NCBI GenBank assembly: GCA_036346205.1
Contig: JARFJB010001673.1
Coordinates: forward strand, 1,274,501 to 1,338,500
Reading direction: 5' to 3'
Source: Vesta saturnalis
Lineage: Eukaryota > Arthropoda > Insecta > Coleoptera > Lampyridae
Length of the DNA stretch: 64,000 bases
Shown here: positions 21,165 through 33,309 of the stretch, in pieces
How positions within the stretch are numbered: the stretch's first letter is position 1
How the letters are laid out: each line of letters starts with the position of its first letter
The notes under the pieces: model-generated
The model's database searches: none
The model's input: only the letters and a program-made list of their open reading frames with translations
What the model was told of the DNA's origin: nothing
Position numbers and translations under genes: made by a program

Positions 21165-21410
21165 CATGGGTTGAGATGTACATCCAATCAGACAATGAAG
21201 CAGAAGTTATGGAAGGGGATTTCGATGGCATGTTCTACCAAAAAATGGGACCAATCCATAGAAGAAATCGCTCGAAGAATATAATTAGATACCCACCAGG
21301 TCCACATCGATCAATAATGGAATCCAGTAGTATAGCAAATATTTTCAAGTTATTTATTTCCAATGAGATTATTTTTAAGTGGTCACAGTTGTATTCAGTT
21401 CGTAATTAAA
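21165..21410 (+). pseudogene. Possible piggyBac transposase fragment
   Basis: Short open reading that ends in HRRNRSKNIIRYPPGPHRS and then SSIANIFKLFISNEIIFK. This resembles the segment before the DDE domain of piggyBac transposases (a GP...R motif, then FKLFI.DE). It is cut off at 21410 by a stop. Nothing else of a piggyBac is next to it, and its boundaries were not found. Confidence 0.45.
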
Positions 21411-22331
21411 CTGTTGATGTGTATCTTTATTACTGAGAAGGAAAGAGATTGTTCAGTGAAGCAATTAATCAAAGTTCAATGAGAATAGATCATTATTATA
21501 TTTCACATTGTTGTAGATATATTATTACTGGTGTGTAGCGTGGGAGTGTACAGGTAGAAAAGCCTAACAAACATTGGATTACTTTTATAAATTAAGTAAA
21601 ATGTTGTGTTTATTTATATATTCTTGAGACAGAACAACGGTCGCGTGTTGATGTAAATTGAATTTGTACGTATATAGCTTAAGGAGCTAGATTGCAGGGC
21701 TGATAGTTTGTATACAATACTTCAATATATATGTTTATGACATCAGTTGATAAACTTGTTACAATTGTACTTGATGATTAATTTCAAGTTTAAGTAATCA
21801 TATTTTACGCTTCTGTACATTTATTCTGTTTGGTACAAATTAAAGTAGGTAACACCACTATGTTAAGTTGGAAAGAGAAACCTGGTCTAACTTGGTAATG
21901 GTACTACTTATTGTTAGAGTCTTTAATAAAATACATTTTTTTAAATTTTCTTTGTTGTTTTCAAAAATAGATAGTACATGTGCTATATCATTGTAAAGAG
22001 GATAAAAAAAACACGATCAATTATTTCAAAGCCGACTTGTCGTTCCATAAGAAAAATTTAATTTAGGGGTTGAAACTAAAAAATAGAAAGTGTAAATAAA
22101 AATCCAAATTGATATTTAAATTCTTCATAAAAAATATCTTAAGAAAGTGCAAATAAAATTTATATGTCTAATATAACAAAAAAGATATTACAAGAAAAAG
22201 AAATTTAACATTTTTCTTTTTCTTGCCATAAGTCTTAAAATACATGGAAATTTGGAAATTGGAGAGTGTCCTATAATTTCACTAATCCTTGGGAGTAATT
22301 CATCTATTTCACCAAATCTGTATCTTATATA

Positions 22332-22392
<61 letters not shown>

Positions 22393-22529
22393 GTCTTTGT
22401 GTATTTTATAATTTAAGGATCAATTGAAAATTGCGTAATGAGCCAGATCGATTACAAAATTTTATTTTAGCTTTGAAATATTCATGCAGAACACTACTAA
22501 CAAAGTACTGATTTTTTTTTATTCACCAT
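21411..22529. other. AT-rich spacer with a (TA)n tract
   Basis: No gene recognised. A (TA)n microsatellite occupies 22328-22388. Confidence 0.65.
22328..22388. repeat. (TA)n microsatellite
   Basis: About 60 bp of TA repeats with one TT slip. Confidence 0.96.
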
Positions 22530-23262
22530 AAATTACAGTTTTGAAGTATTACTGTTTAAATCTACTAATGAATGCCTAAATACGATTTTAAAGATAAAGT
22601 GTTAATAAAATATAAAGATATTATTGATGATATAGGCTACTAACCGCTCTATGTTTAAATCATTCAGCAATCAACGAATAGTTTGTCCAGATAACAATTT
22701 GTTGTTAAACCGATTTCCTTAATTTTATTTAGAATTTTCTAGATTGGGAATATTTACTCAATTCAAAGTTTTATAACAGTTAGAAATATAAACTTACAGT
22801 TATACGAGGGATACTTAAAAAGTATTCAAGTTAACGTCTCACGATTTGGGAATTTTCATTTGTACAGGATGTGTTTAATAAGTTTACGACGACTCGTGTA
22901 TTTCAGAATTTTCTTGAGCTTTTGTATTAATTTATTTTGAAGTGTGATTGAATTTGAATGGTGAATGGTTTTACTGAGTAGGCTGCAATCCTGTTCTCCA
23001 CAGTCAGATAGGATTAATTTACCATCCCGCCTAAGACTAATTATTTTAGCAAAATTAAGATTGTGGTGGCGCCTAGAGACAATTTTTTCCGGACTGAGCT
23101 TTGTGAGTTGTAGATTAATGATAGGTGTAAGGTGTTTGAAACTACTTCTCAATCATTTTACTCCTTATATCGACCACGCCCATTTCCACTGTAGCTGGCT
23201 TGGCAACCAGCTTATTTCGGTAAGAATACACGACGCGTAGTGCGGTTTGGACGTGTAACAAT
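22530..23262 (+). repeat. Dispersed repeat family, copy 1 (partial)
   Basis: Related over about 700 bp to 61440-62204, including the blocks GATTGTGGTGGCGCCT, CGACCACGCCCAT, TAGCTGGCTTGGCAACC and the end GTGCGGTTTGGACGTGTAAC. The shared end coincides with the element terminus defined at 62204. The left boundary is blurred. It is a 3' fragment of the same non-coding element that splits the gene at 59389-64000. Confidence 0.8.
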
Positions 23263-24326
23263 TTTAACCTTTTTGTCGCCCCCACCTGCCTATTGTAAAA
23301 CTGTGATGGAAGACGACCATACTATAGTTTTATATTGTATGCATAATTAATACAAATAAGCTTTGCGAAATGGATCTTTCAGTTATATCCCTGCCTCCCG
23401 GTCTATATTTAAATAATGATTTAAAATACTAAAATATTTAAAGTACTCTCTAGTAAGAGTTTTTTGAGCAATTAAAATTAATATATGCCAAATATTAAAC
23501 TAAATTTACACAATCCACTCAAAAGCATTTAACAAATATCTGTGAATTATGCAATTTAAATATTCATTTACATTTCAATTAGAGCACTTTTCTTAAGGAA
23601 ATGATTGTTAATATACAATGAAAATCACTATATTAAAACAGGATACACGAAACACCTTTTATAAGAGGAAAAGAAAATTAGGTTACGCCATATTTTTGTG
23701 TAACAATTTTATGATAATAAAAAAATTGAATGCTTTTATAATCCGCTTTTGCCTTGATGTATGGTCTTCAAGAGTGTCATAAAATGGCGTAAAACCGGAT
23801 ATCTACTTGAAGCTTTTGTTTAACTTTAATAGAATTCGATGAGGGAGGAAGTATGCACCACGTTCATTGAGATTTGCGGTGGCACTTTCACATGTAAATT
23901 TAGTTTACCGAAAAGATTGACTTTTGCACGAAAGTAAAAATAAATCAACTTTAACTTGGGATATGTAATTTTAAAATGTAAACAAATTTTTCATTTCTGT
24001 ATATAAAATGCATCATTATATTAGTATCGGGAATGTAAACGGCGGTAAAATCAAGAATTTAAAATAACGTGCATTCTTATGTGTTTATTGTAACATTAAC
24101 CTTGTTCTAAAAAAAATTCTATTCGGGAAATTCAAAAACAACTAAATTTATTAGCCAATTGCGTGAATACAATTTTCACTTTTATCCTTTTTCAGTCAGA
24201 GGAAAATTGAGGTAGTTGAATAAAATTTACACATAATCATGATAATGTATGATATCTTTTCCTATAGATTTTCACTTTATTATCATTATGTAGGGACAAT
24301 TTAAAGGGTTTCCCTTTTGTAATATA
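23263..24326. other. AT-rich spacer, no gene recognised
   Basis: No coding signature, tandem repeat or terminal repeat seen up to the TA before MLE5. Confidence 0.6.
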
Positions 24327-24728
24327 CAGGGTCCTGCACCACTGCGTGCATGGAAGATAGCGCCGTTAATATAATAGATAGAGCAAAATGTCTCGGATAA
24401 GTTATTCGTGACGAAAAGCTTCACGACCTAAAAATATTGACGTACATACAGTCTCTAAATAGGCTATACAGGGGTTTCCTGTTACCTTAAGTAGAACCAC
24501 CTATTTTATGTTATGAATGTATACGAAAAAAAATTTTTATATTGGTAACCGATTTTGAATATGGACGTTTTTTTTCAAATTTTGACAATTTTAATGCAAC
24601 ATAAAAAGGCGCTTTTCTCTTGTCTTGTTAGAACTACAACCATGGGCTTTAGATATGCTGTTGAGGAAGCTTTCCGCTACAATCGTTAGTGAGATTGTGT
24701 GAGAAACTTTGCACAGTCTGATCCAAAA
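24327..24728 (+). repeat. MLE5 outer left TIR
   Basis: Matches 36386-35985 in inverted orientation, with shared blocks such as GACGAAAAGCTTCACGACCT and TAGATATGCTGTTG. It ends in the 10-bp direct repeat. Confidence 0.85.
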
Positions 24729-24779
24729 GTTATAGTACTAATATTTAAAATTCAATACAATTCCACAATTTCTGTTATA

Positions 24780-26594
24780 CACAGTGAGTTTTTTTTCATT
24801 ATTTGTATGGGGATCTCGGAAACCATAAGAGTTACACATTTACTGGGGAAAGATTTGCTTCTTGTAAAGACTAATCCAGATACGCTTTGGTTGATTTAAG
24901 AAATGCGTGGCTTACTAGATATTTATAAAAAAGTAAAATTCTCCAAAACCGTTCGGGCTTTAATTCGTATATTTCTAGATAAAAATTCTTTAAATACAAT
25001 TTGTAGATAATGTTATGCCGAATAACGTCACTGTATTAGTTTTTTCATTTTGCTTATCATTTTGAAGTTATGAAGCAAAATTGAGTTTTTTTTAATGCAA
25101 ACCATGGTTGGCCATGACACATTTTAATAGTGCATTTTTTTTGTGATTGTAATGATGTAAGGGTTGTACCACTTATTTTAATAAATAAAAGCAAAATACG
25201 CGTTTCTCCATTATTAGGTTCAACAAAAATCACATCTTGCCATGGAAAACAAAAGTAAAGCAACTGAAGCGTTGTTTATTTTCATATTTGACAGTTCGTT
25301 AGTTAGTGTAATTCTTATCGGTTTTGTCAGTGTGGAGTTACTTTCGAAAATTAATTATGGTGTACGCCAATTTCGAGAAACTTGATATGGTCCAGCGCCC
25401 GAACGGTATTTCTTATTGTGTTTTGATCGCGCTCAACCATCTATAGACACCTTCAAGAATGTATACAATAATTTAAGAGTTTGGGATTTTGTGAAGCCCA
25501 GAAATAGGGGTAATATTGATGAAAATGTGCACATAAATGCTCCAACTATTGTTCATCAAAATCCATCTATATCAACAAGGCATATTGCACAAGACGCTGC
25601 AAACTCACAACGAACAGTAGTGAGAACTTTAGCAAAACATAAATAACATCCTTATAAATATTCAGTTGGACAAACTGTGCACCCTGGTGATGATGAAAAA
25701 AGTTATAATTTTTGTAATTGGTTCATAAATATTTGCCACGAAAATAACTTTCCGGTGCAGATCTTATAGACCGACAAAACACATTTTACGAATTATTATA
25801 TGTTCACTCGTCATAATGAACAGCTGTGGGTCCAAGAAAATCCTGACCGTTTACAAAAAAGACGACCACAGGTTAAGTTTCGCTTCAATTTATGGTGCGG
25901 TCTTATTGGTTCGCAGCTTGTTGGGCCATCTACTTTCAATGGGACTTTAACTGGATATTTGCAATTTCTTAGGGACGATCTTAACAATATCCCGCATGAA
26001 GTAAATTTATAATCCCGTGCAAACATACAGTGGTAACAACACGACGGTGTCCCAACCCACTATCAGGCGCAAGTTAAAAGATATTTAGATGAAATTTTTC
26101 CAAACTCGTGGATAGGCCGAAATGGTCCTGCACGTTCCCCTGGTCTTTCTACTTCATCCTTTTTTGTAGTTGCAGTAATAAAAGATCTCGTATATCTGCG
26201 ATCATATGCAACCCAGCACAAGCTACAGGAAGCTATTACTAATGCGTTTAACAGATTAGATGGAGTAAAACTAGGAAAACTGTTAACTCCGTGGTGTCGT
26301 ATGTGTGTCGATAATAATAGTAGATATGTCGAACACTTACTCTAAATTTCTTTTGTTTTCCATGGGAAGATATGATTTTTGTTAAACCTAATAATAGAAA
26401 AACGTGTATTGTGCTTTTATTTATTAAAATAAGTGATACGACCCTTACATGATTACAATCAGAAAAAATGCACTATTAAAATGTGTTATAGCCAACCATT
26501 GTTTCCATTTAAAAAATTAATATCTAGTAAGTCATGCATTCTTCAATCAAAAAAGCTTATCTGGATTTCCCCATTTAAGCAAATACCCATTCTG
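24780..26594 (+). mobile_element. MLE6: mariner-like element nested in the composite
   Basis: Flanked by TA (24778-24779 and 26595-26596). The TIR arms 24840-25260 and 26345-26594 match in inverted orientation, for example AATCCAG...TTACTAGATAT and CATGGTTGGCCATGACACAT against its partner. The left arm is longer: a ~150-bp segment (about 24926-25078) is missing from the right arm and the outermost bases differ, so the exact tips are less certain. The transposase is on the plus strand. Confidence 0.78.
25358..26344 (+). pseudogene. MLE6 transposase, broken
   Basis: Relic of a mariner-like transposase. The start reads MVYANFEKLDMV, then after frame changes FDRAQPSIDTFKNVYNNLRV and HQNPSISTRHIAQDAANSQR, the helix-turn-helix region. 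The core gives TDKTHFTNYYMFTRHNEQLW (first Asp), FRFNLWCGLIGSQLVGPSTF, then QHDGVPTHYQ (second Asp). The third acid position reads SPGLSTSSFF, so the Asp expected after SPDL is lost, and the preceding WPP segment is shortened. It ends with CVDNNSRYVEHLL, the usual C-terminus. Several stops. It cannot be active. Confidence 0.85.
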
Positions 26595-26689
26595 TATAAT
26601 TATTTATTTCTCTACGCGTTTCAATACATATATCATTATCAAGAGAAAATGTAAAAGTAGAATAACGAACAAGTAGTAGTGGTAAAAAA

Positions 26690-26795
26690 TCATTAAGGTA
26701 AACCAGCAAACTTGATGTAAATTATAATTTTATATTTAGATATTTGTTAAAGGTCAGTCTATAGAATCAATCTGTTCGTTCATTAAAGGTATTAT
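26690..26795 (+). repeat. Composite inverted arm, left
   Basis: AATCATTAAGGTAAACCAGC through TCTGTTCGTTCATTAAAG, matched in inverted orientation by 28915-29024 (continuing at 33031 beyond the hAT). Confidence 0.8.
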
Positions 26796-26929
26796 CTATT
26801 ATGTTTATAAATTTCGAATACTACCAAAACATCTAGTTTATCTTTTTTATTACAAGGTGCGTATGTAAGATGTATGTAAAACGTATTATTTGTAAATAAT
26901 ATCAACGTTTCTAAGTGTTTGCACAATAT

Positions 26930-27430
26930 TAACAGAATTACATAATTTGCAGGTCAATTTATAAATACCCAGCTTCAAAATGTTTTTAGTTTATTGTTTT
27001 ACATTAAATAAACATTTAAGAGCATTGTTATTAGTTTTAAGGCTACTTTGAACTTCTTATCCTTTTGTAATATGTGAGCTACTTTTTGTATAATTGATAT
27101 TTCTTGTTTAAAATTTGTGTGGTTTAATAGTGACATCAATTCTGCTAAATACGTAAAACCTAAACTTGTTCTGTATATTCATTTTTATATTTAAATTTAG
27201 ACAACTAATGGCTCTGTTTTGTGCTTTCTCTAGTGTAAATTTTACGTTTTGAAATAAATTGTTAATATTAATTAAAAACACATCAACCAAATTTGATGAA
27301 CTATCAAAGAATCCTAAAATATCATCAACGTAACGAAAGCAAAATACAATCTACATTTAATTGAATATTAACTAAAATCAGCGAAATTGGACTGACCGTA
27401 GGTAAACCATCTTTTTCAGGATAAATTCTA
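26930..27430 (-). pseudogene. Penelope-like reverse transcriptase fragment 1
   Basis: Minus-strand reading from 27430 gives EKDGLPTVSPISLILVNI (the GLPMGSPISP motif of Penelope-type RTs) and a YVDDILGFF core (palm catalytic motif) after one frame change. It continues with NINNLFQNVKFTLE and a FLDL-like stretch. The thumb-like FKQEISIIQKVAHILQKDKK follows near 27100. Penelope-like RTs are telomerase-related and use a GIY-YIG nuclease, which is not found next to this fragment. Stops are present. The order of motifs and the N-x-KFTLE spacing support Penelope rather than LINE. Confidence 0.75.
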
Positions 27431-28909
27431 TTATTGAATGCGAGACAAAGAACACACTAAATGTTACAAATATAAACATACATACAAATTAAATTATGCC
27501 AAACTTTTAATATTACATAATCATCTTGTGACTTCACAGCATGAAATTTTTACATTTTAATTTTAACGAAAAAGACAAACCAGATGTTATAACAAATACA
27601 AGTGTAGAGATTGAAATTTTAACATTAAAACGGTAAGTTTGCACCACGTTCTAGCTCAGCAAGGTACATTGCTTACGAAACGTACTGTAGATTGAGAACT
27701 CGTTTTATCAGGTTCTGAGGGAGGCAAAGATATGTCCATAGCTATACCCAGTTAAGCATTTGTTAGGCGTCACTCAATTTTGTAGGTTAAATAATTAAAA
27801 TACAGCAAAATTTCAGAAAGTTGTTCATTAATACCACAGGTAATATAAATAACACTAGACAGCTGCATTTATTTGTATATTTAATAAAACAAAACAATAA
27901 CTGATTTATTTCAGCATAAAACCAACTAAAACGGTACTTCTCGTAAAGCTTTACAATTTTAACTAACTCCTAATTCAACTATACATACATATAACCTATC
28001 TTTACATAGAATTCAAAATGAAAGATGATCGATACTGTACATGTTTAATAATACTACTTGACCTATGTCAACATACACTACAATTACAAGGTTATGTACT
28101 CAAATATTTTTATCTTAGAAAACTTCAACCAAAGTCAGCTGTTTCTTTTCATTATAACCGTAAGAAAACAACACTATACTGACTTTTTATCTACTTAAAA
28201 CGTACTTAGACTTTTTTCACTCAAAATAAATATAATGTCTTAACTTTATTTTGAAACGAACTGTAGTTTGAGAACTTCATTTCCGTTTAATATAATAAAC
28301 ATACAATCCGATAAGGTCATTTTCAATTGTATTTATTAACGTACAAATAAACGAAATGTAGACCACGCTGCTAAAGCAGATGTTGGGACTACGAAAGCAA
28401 GCTTGGGTCACGAACGCAGACATATCTACAGCATGCGTTATTGCTACAAAACAAAGGTATCTCCATTTTTAGTTCTTCAAGATAAAATTACATTATGATG
28501 TATGCCATTGTATGTATTTAAGTTTATGACGTCATCAACTACGCTTTCCTATACCATCAATTCCAACAATACGAAATTCATTATCATATAAGGTGTTTCT
28601 TAATTCACGGAGATTTTCTTAATGCCAGGGGCTTTTCTTAATACCAGGGGCTTTCACTTATACAAGGGAGTAAAACTTAAAAAATAACATACTGGATTGG
28701 AAGGTAGAACGAACGGAAATGAACTAAGTCGCGTTGCGCATAGAACAACAAAGTTGATGTGGCTAAGATAGCCATTACAGATGATAACAAATACCAACAT
28801 AATGTAAATATATTTACTAATAATAACACAAATTGAAAGTAATACCACAAATTAAGGTAACTATAGCCAAGAGTTGACACGTTACAATGATTTCTGTTTA
28901 TATACATAA
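27431..28909. other. Non-coding part of the composite
   Basis: No gene recognised. Two related stretches, GAAACGTACTGTAGATTGAG (near 27677) and GAAACGAACTGTAGTTTGAG (near 28253), suggest duplicated terminal sequence. A short tandem (CTTAATNCCAGGGGCTTT) occurs near 28618-28656. Confidence 0.5.
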
Positions 28910-28914
28910 ACAGA

Positions 28915-29024
28915 AAGTATGTTTAATGAACGAACAGGTTGATCTTACAGAACCACCTTTAACAGACATTTTAAGTATAAAATTATAATTTACATCAAGT
29001 TTGCTGTTTTATCTTAATGATTTG
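28915..29024 (-). repeat. Composite inverted arm, right (interrupted by the hAT)
   Basis: Inverted match of 26690-26795. It is interrupted at ATGATTTG, the hAT target site, and continues at 33039. Confidence 0.78.
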
Positions 29025-29599
29025 TAGACCCGGACTATTTGCATATTGCATGCATATTTGAATAGTTTTTCTTTAAAAGTGCACATTTTTATTATTTTTC
29101 TTTCAAAATGCATATATTTTAGAAATTTTACGAATTATTGTTACAAAACTAGCTACAAGTTAAATTATTTGATTAAACAGAATGTAACAAATTTAACCAA
29201 GAGCTACACAGATATACTAATTGTCAGTTTTCTAAGAACTACATCCCTATAACACTTGTCGTAAAACAGATTAATACACGTCCTTTAAATATTTTCAAAA
29301 AGTTGCTGGTAAGCTGTAAAATCTTAAGACATGTTTTCATTTGAAACAGATCCGACTACACACATCACTGAATTTGTTAATCCCGTTCAAAATTTTCGCT
29401 ATAAGTCTAACAAAATAACAATAAGGTTCTTTGAAACGGTCACCTTGGTTTTTCCAAGATTAACAAAGTACCCTAAGTTGGTGGGGTTGTAAATGCACTG
29501 TGCTAAAGTGCTATTTTTATATTTAGTTTTACTTCGTACGGTAAACAGTTTACTTTGAAGATAAAAGGAGAGGGGTCGTTATAAGTTATTTTAAGATCG

Positions 29600-30572
29600 T
29601 TATGCTGTTGAATACAAAGATGAGTTTAGCACAGATGGTAGTGTTTCATTTTGTAAAGTGTGTAACGTTTGTATTACTGCAACCAAGAAATTTCAAGTTG
29701 ACCAACATATTAAAAGCACCAAGCATACAAGACTGAAAAATAGTGAATCCGGTAAGAACCACCATATTCTATTAACTCTAAATTCTTTTAAATTAGGGCC
29801 CAGTATTTCGCAGTTTAACTTCATTTATCGCAACTTATACAAAACAGCATATTCCCGATGAATCCACACTAAGAAAAAACTATGTTCCATTAATATACAA
29901 AGAGTGTATTAAAGAAATAAGAAGTAAAGTTGGCAACAATAGCGAATGGGTGACATTCGATGAAACAACAGATGTACGTGGGCGATATGTTGCAAATGTT
30001 GTTGTTGATATTCTTTCCTCAGAAGAACAATGCCAGTCTTTTTTGCTTCAAATAGACGTCTTACAAAAAGTAAACAATTCCAAAAATTGCAGTATTTTTA
30101 ATGAATCATTGAACTTATTGTGGCCTTCTGGTATAAAATACGACAAAGTGCTATTGGTCTGTACGGATTCCACATACTGCATGGTTAAAGCTGTGGAAGG
30201 CTTAAAGATTTTGTATTGGAAGATGGTGCATGTAAGATGTTTAGCTCATGGACTACAGCACGTTGCAGAAGCCATTCGCTGTGAATATCCACGAGTTAAT
30301 GAATGAATAGCTACCACAAAAAAGGTTTTCGTAAAGGCTCCAAGCAGAATTGTGGCTTTTACATAAAAAACACGCGATTTAGCACTTCCACTAGAACCTA
30401 TTGTTACGCGGTGGGTGTCTGGATATCAACCGCAGACTATTACGTGAAAAATTTTGAGATGGTAAAAACAATTGTTAATAGTTTTGACTAATTAGAAGCG
30501 AAATATATTGAAGAAGCTCATACAATTTTTAAGAAGAAAGAGCTTAGAGGTCTCATTTTTACAAAAAAAATC

Positions 30573-30625
<53 letters not shown>

Positions 30626-30800
30626 CCGATAAATAATTTAGAAAAATTAATCTTTTACGTAGTGAATAAAAATTGTTGAAAATGTGGTAGACAAAACTGT
30701 TCCTAAGAAAAGTGTTAAAGAAAAACAGTTATGTTTTAGCAAAAAAGTTATGTATTTTCAGAATACAAGTGTATTCTAAATAAAAGAAGGCAAGGTTTGT
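29600..30800 (+). pseudogene. hAT transposase relic with CGGBP1-like zinc finger
   Basis: Decayed hAT transposase. Near 29650 the reading FCKVCNVCITATKKFQVDQH then IKSTKH is a BED/C2H2-type finger like that in CGGBP1-related hATs. The catalytic region starts WVTFDETTDVRGRYVANVVV (DETTD carries the first catalytic Asp). It continues to CTDSTYCMVKAVEGLK (second acid region) and MVHVRCLAHGLQHVAEAIR, the strongly conserved CLAHGLH block. Downstream (30303-30490) ENYEKVK-type sequence is readable as VKNFEMVKTIVNSFD. The C-terminal dimerisation domain is missing; the reading fades after ~30800. Multiple stops. Confidence 0.85.
30574..30624. repeat. (TA)n microsatellite inside the hAT relic
   Basis: About 50 bp of TA repeats within degenerating transposase sequence. 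Confidence 0.95.
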
Positions 30801-30880
30801 TTCTGAAAATTAAAAAAAAAACTGTAATTATTAAATGCATGAACTCTGATGTGCACTTTAACGATTTTAATTTTTACTTG

Positions 30881-30881
<1 letters not shown>

Positions 30882-30923
<42 letters not shown>
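30882..30923. repeat. (TA)n microsatellite
   Basis: 42 bp of TA repeats just upstream of the nested piggyBac. Confidence 0.95.
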
Positions 30924-30927
<4 letters not shown>

Positions 30928-30974
30928 CTATGCACAATACCTCAATAAATTATTTTAAAACTTTTTAATTTTAA

Positions 30975-32916
30975 CCTTCGCTGTACGGTGCGGGGCACAA
31001 ATGTACCCCAGAGTCACAACTTTCAGAATATTTTCATAAAAGTTCACTTTTTTGCTTCACCGATTTAATTTTTTGTTAGTTAGTACCTTCTTAATATATT
31101 TTTCAGTGATTTACCAAAATGTATCTTATAGTTTTTATTTAAAAAAATACAACGCGACGTGGGGTACGTTTGTACCGCGCACCGCATTGGGGGTGCGATC
31201 GCCCGATTTGTGCCGACTTTACACTTGTCTTGTTAGTATTCGCTAGTGGGCCGTAGAACAAAGAGAGTTTATTTGTTTCTGTTGTTTATTTTACGCACAC
31301 GCTATGGCCGCAAATAATATAAATGTACGAAATCCCAAACAACTGAGTGATGTGGAGTTAGAGCAATTTTTAAATTGTGGTCTGGATGACGTTGAACTTG
31401 AGAGTGAAAATAGTGATTGTGATCCAGAAATAATAAACTATGACGACGACATTGTCACGATGGGAAGATTGAAATCAAGCAGTAGTGAAACGGGAGACAT
31501 ACCTGATGCAAATTTGGAAGTATAAAATTCGTGTTACCAGACTAAAGCTGATATAACTTCGAACAAATTACCACTTAGAGCTACTCGTCGTAGGTATCAA
31601 AATATTATTAAAAAACAACCTGGACTAAATCAGTATAGCTTCGACATTTCTTCAGAGCTTGAAACATTTCAACTGTTTTTAATTGATGAAATGCTAAACA
31701 CTATTGTTTTGCATACCAACAGTAAAGCAGATCAGGTAAAAAATATTGTTTTGCCCTATTTATTTTAAGTATTTACCTATGTATTTTTGCTTTTTTTAGA
31801 TATTTACAATTTGGAATCAAAAAAATTCCCAATGTAAAAGCAAAAACATGAAAACCAACAATTGCAGTTGAAATTAAGGCTTATATTGGTATTCTTACAT
31901 TTTTTGGTGCCGTGCAAGCTCGAAAAGAACCGACAATGATGCTGTGGTGTGCAAAAAAAGGGTACGCATGCCCAATTATTCCTGCTTCCATATCTCGTGA
32001 ACGTTTTCAGGCCATAACAGATAGATAAATATTTGATATCTTTATGGAAAATTTTAAAAAGTGTTACAATCCTGTGAGCCATATAACAGTGGATGAACAA
32101 TTAGAGGTCGTTGTTCATTTAAGGTTTATATGAAGAGCTAACCGGATAAGTATGGTTTAAAAGTTTAGGCTGCTGCGGGCAACGAAAATGCATACACTCT
32201 CAATATGCAACCATATTTGGCAAAAATGAACTATGTGCCGGTGAAAAATCAAGGAGAAAGGGTTGTTCTAGATCTTGTCAGCTCATTAGGCATTACTCCT
32301 AATAATTTTTTTACCAGCCTATCATTAGCGGATAAGTTGCTGGAAAAAGGAATGATACTGTGCGGTACCTTACGTAAAAATAAGCAATTTATTCCCGAAA
32401 AATTGTTACCGAAATGGTCAAAACTATTAGATGTTACCAGGAGGTTTGAGACAGAAAAAATATGCACTCTTAAGAACTATATCATTGATGTTTTTCCCGA
32501 GTTGGAAAATATAAATGTAGTAGAACATCAATAAGTAGAGCGGCCTACTCCCAGGCGCTGTTATTTATGCGATCCGAAAAAAGAAAGAAAACGAAGGCAA
32601 ATGTGCTGCCAGTGAAATTGTTCTGTGTGTGTTTTAAATTCTAAAAAACAGATTCTGTGTGAAAAATGTGAGAATACTAATCAATAGGATCGATTTGTTG
32701 CCATATTTTTATGTTTTTTTTTGTTATAACCATTATCTCATAAAATTTTCTGTTAAATGTTAGTTTAAATAAGTTTTTTAAGTTTTGTATTGACATTTTG
32801 TTTATGTTTTTTTTTTTAAATAAATGTGTCATAATGAAATTAGGAAGGCAAAAAATTGCATTTACACTTGGGGTACAAATGTACCCCGCACCTTTTTTAG
32901 TGTTGTACGACGTAGG
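30975..32916 (+). mobile_element. piggyBac element, 1942 bp, nested in the hAT
   Basis: Flanked by TTAA on both sides (30971-30974 and 32917-32920). The left end CCTTCGCTGTACGGTGCGGG and the right end (inverted: CCTACGTCGTACAACACTAA...) are imperfect. The inner repeat GGGGCACAAATGTACCCC / GGGGTACAAATGTACCCC appears near both ends. Transposase relic inside on the plus strand. Confidence 0.9.
31304..32690 (+). pseudogene. piggyBac transposase relic
   Basis: DDE_Tnp_1_7-type transposase. It begins with an acidic N-terminus (MAANNINVRNPKQLSDVELE). After frame changes it reads ISSELETFQLFLIDEML (31650) and, near 31940-32110, KEPTMMLWCAKKGYACPIIP and TVDEQLEVVVHL (first catalytic Asp). 32205-32534 gives GERVVLDLVSSLG and TPNNFFTSLSLADKLLEKGM. 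The family has a catalytic Asp in DNFFTS; here it reads NNFFTS, so that Asp is lost. The region with the third Asp was not found. It ends with the cysteine-rich domain: RCYLCDPKKERKRRQMCC and later CEKCENTN. Confidence 0.87.
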
Positions 32917-32927
32917 TTAAAATGGCT

Positions 32928-32953
32928 TCTTTTGTAAGCAACTGCTTACAAAA
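32928..32953. repeat. Hairpin near the hAT right end
   Basis: CTTTTGTAAGCA and TGCTTACAAAAG flank a 2-base loop, giving a perfect 12-bp stem about 80 bp from the hAT right terminus. It may be a sub-terminal transposase site. Confidence 0.6.
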
Positions 32954-33064
32954 GTACATATTTTGAAAGTTCTGGGTGCATAAATGCATGCATATTTACT
33001 AATATTAAAGTGCATAATTATCCGGGTCTAATGATTTGTCACCATAACTAAGTGTTTGTTATTT

Positions 33065-33215
33065 TACGTACTACATTAAATTTTGCAAAATTTGATTATA
33101 GCTTAATCGTAAATGTTCCAAATCATATTTACAAACATTATTGCTGTTAATTTTAATGTACATTATTTCCAAAAGTAAACATTTATCAAATTTTTTTCAA
33201 TATCTAAAATTTGTG
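33065..33215 (+). repeat. Penelope-associated inverted repeat, left copy
   Basis: CTACATTAAATTTTGCAAAA through AATGTACATTATTTCCAAAA and TTATCAAATTTTTTTCAATA, matched in inverted orientation by 33890-34035. Confidence 0.82.
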
Positions 33216-33309
33216 TTTTATTGTAATCAAATAAATGTTTATTTTCAACCGAACGGTACTTTTACGCTTTACTCTTCCGTCCGATGCGATATTTTAAAGG
33301 TTACAAAGA

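Larger units (their letters stand above)
29025..33030 (+). mobile_element. hAT element, 4006 bp, perfect 8-bp target duplication
   Basis: The termini TAGACCCGGAC (left) and TCCGGGTCTA (right) are inverted repeats. ATGATTTG flanks both ends (29017-29024 and 33031-33038), the 8-bp duplication diagnostic of hAT. Sub-terminal ATGCATGCATATTT also occurs on both sides. The coding relic is at 29600-30800. A piggyBac occupies 30975-32916, and two (TA)n tracts lie inside. Confidence 0.95.

Noticed and set aside
22856..23152. Minus-strand 98-codon frame in the dispersed repeat
   Set aside because: Not kept open in the second copy (61440-62204), whereas the plus-strand reading is.
28654..28907. Two overlapping hydrophobic minus-strand open stretches as a membrane protein
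   Set aside because: AT-rich DNA read in the T-rich direction gives hydrophobic runs by default. They overlap in two frames and match nothing.
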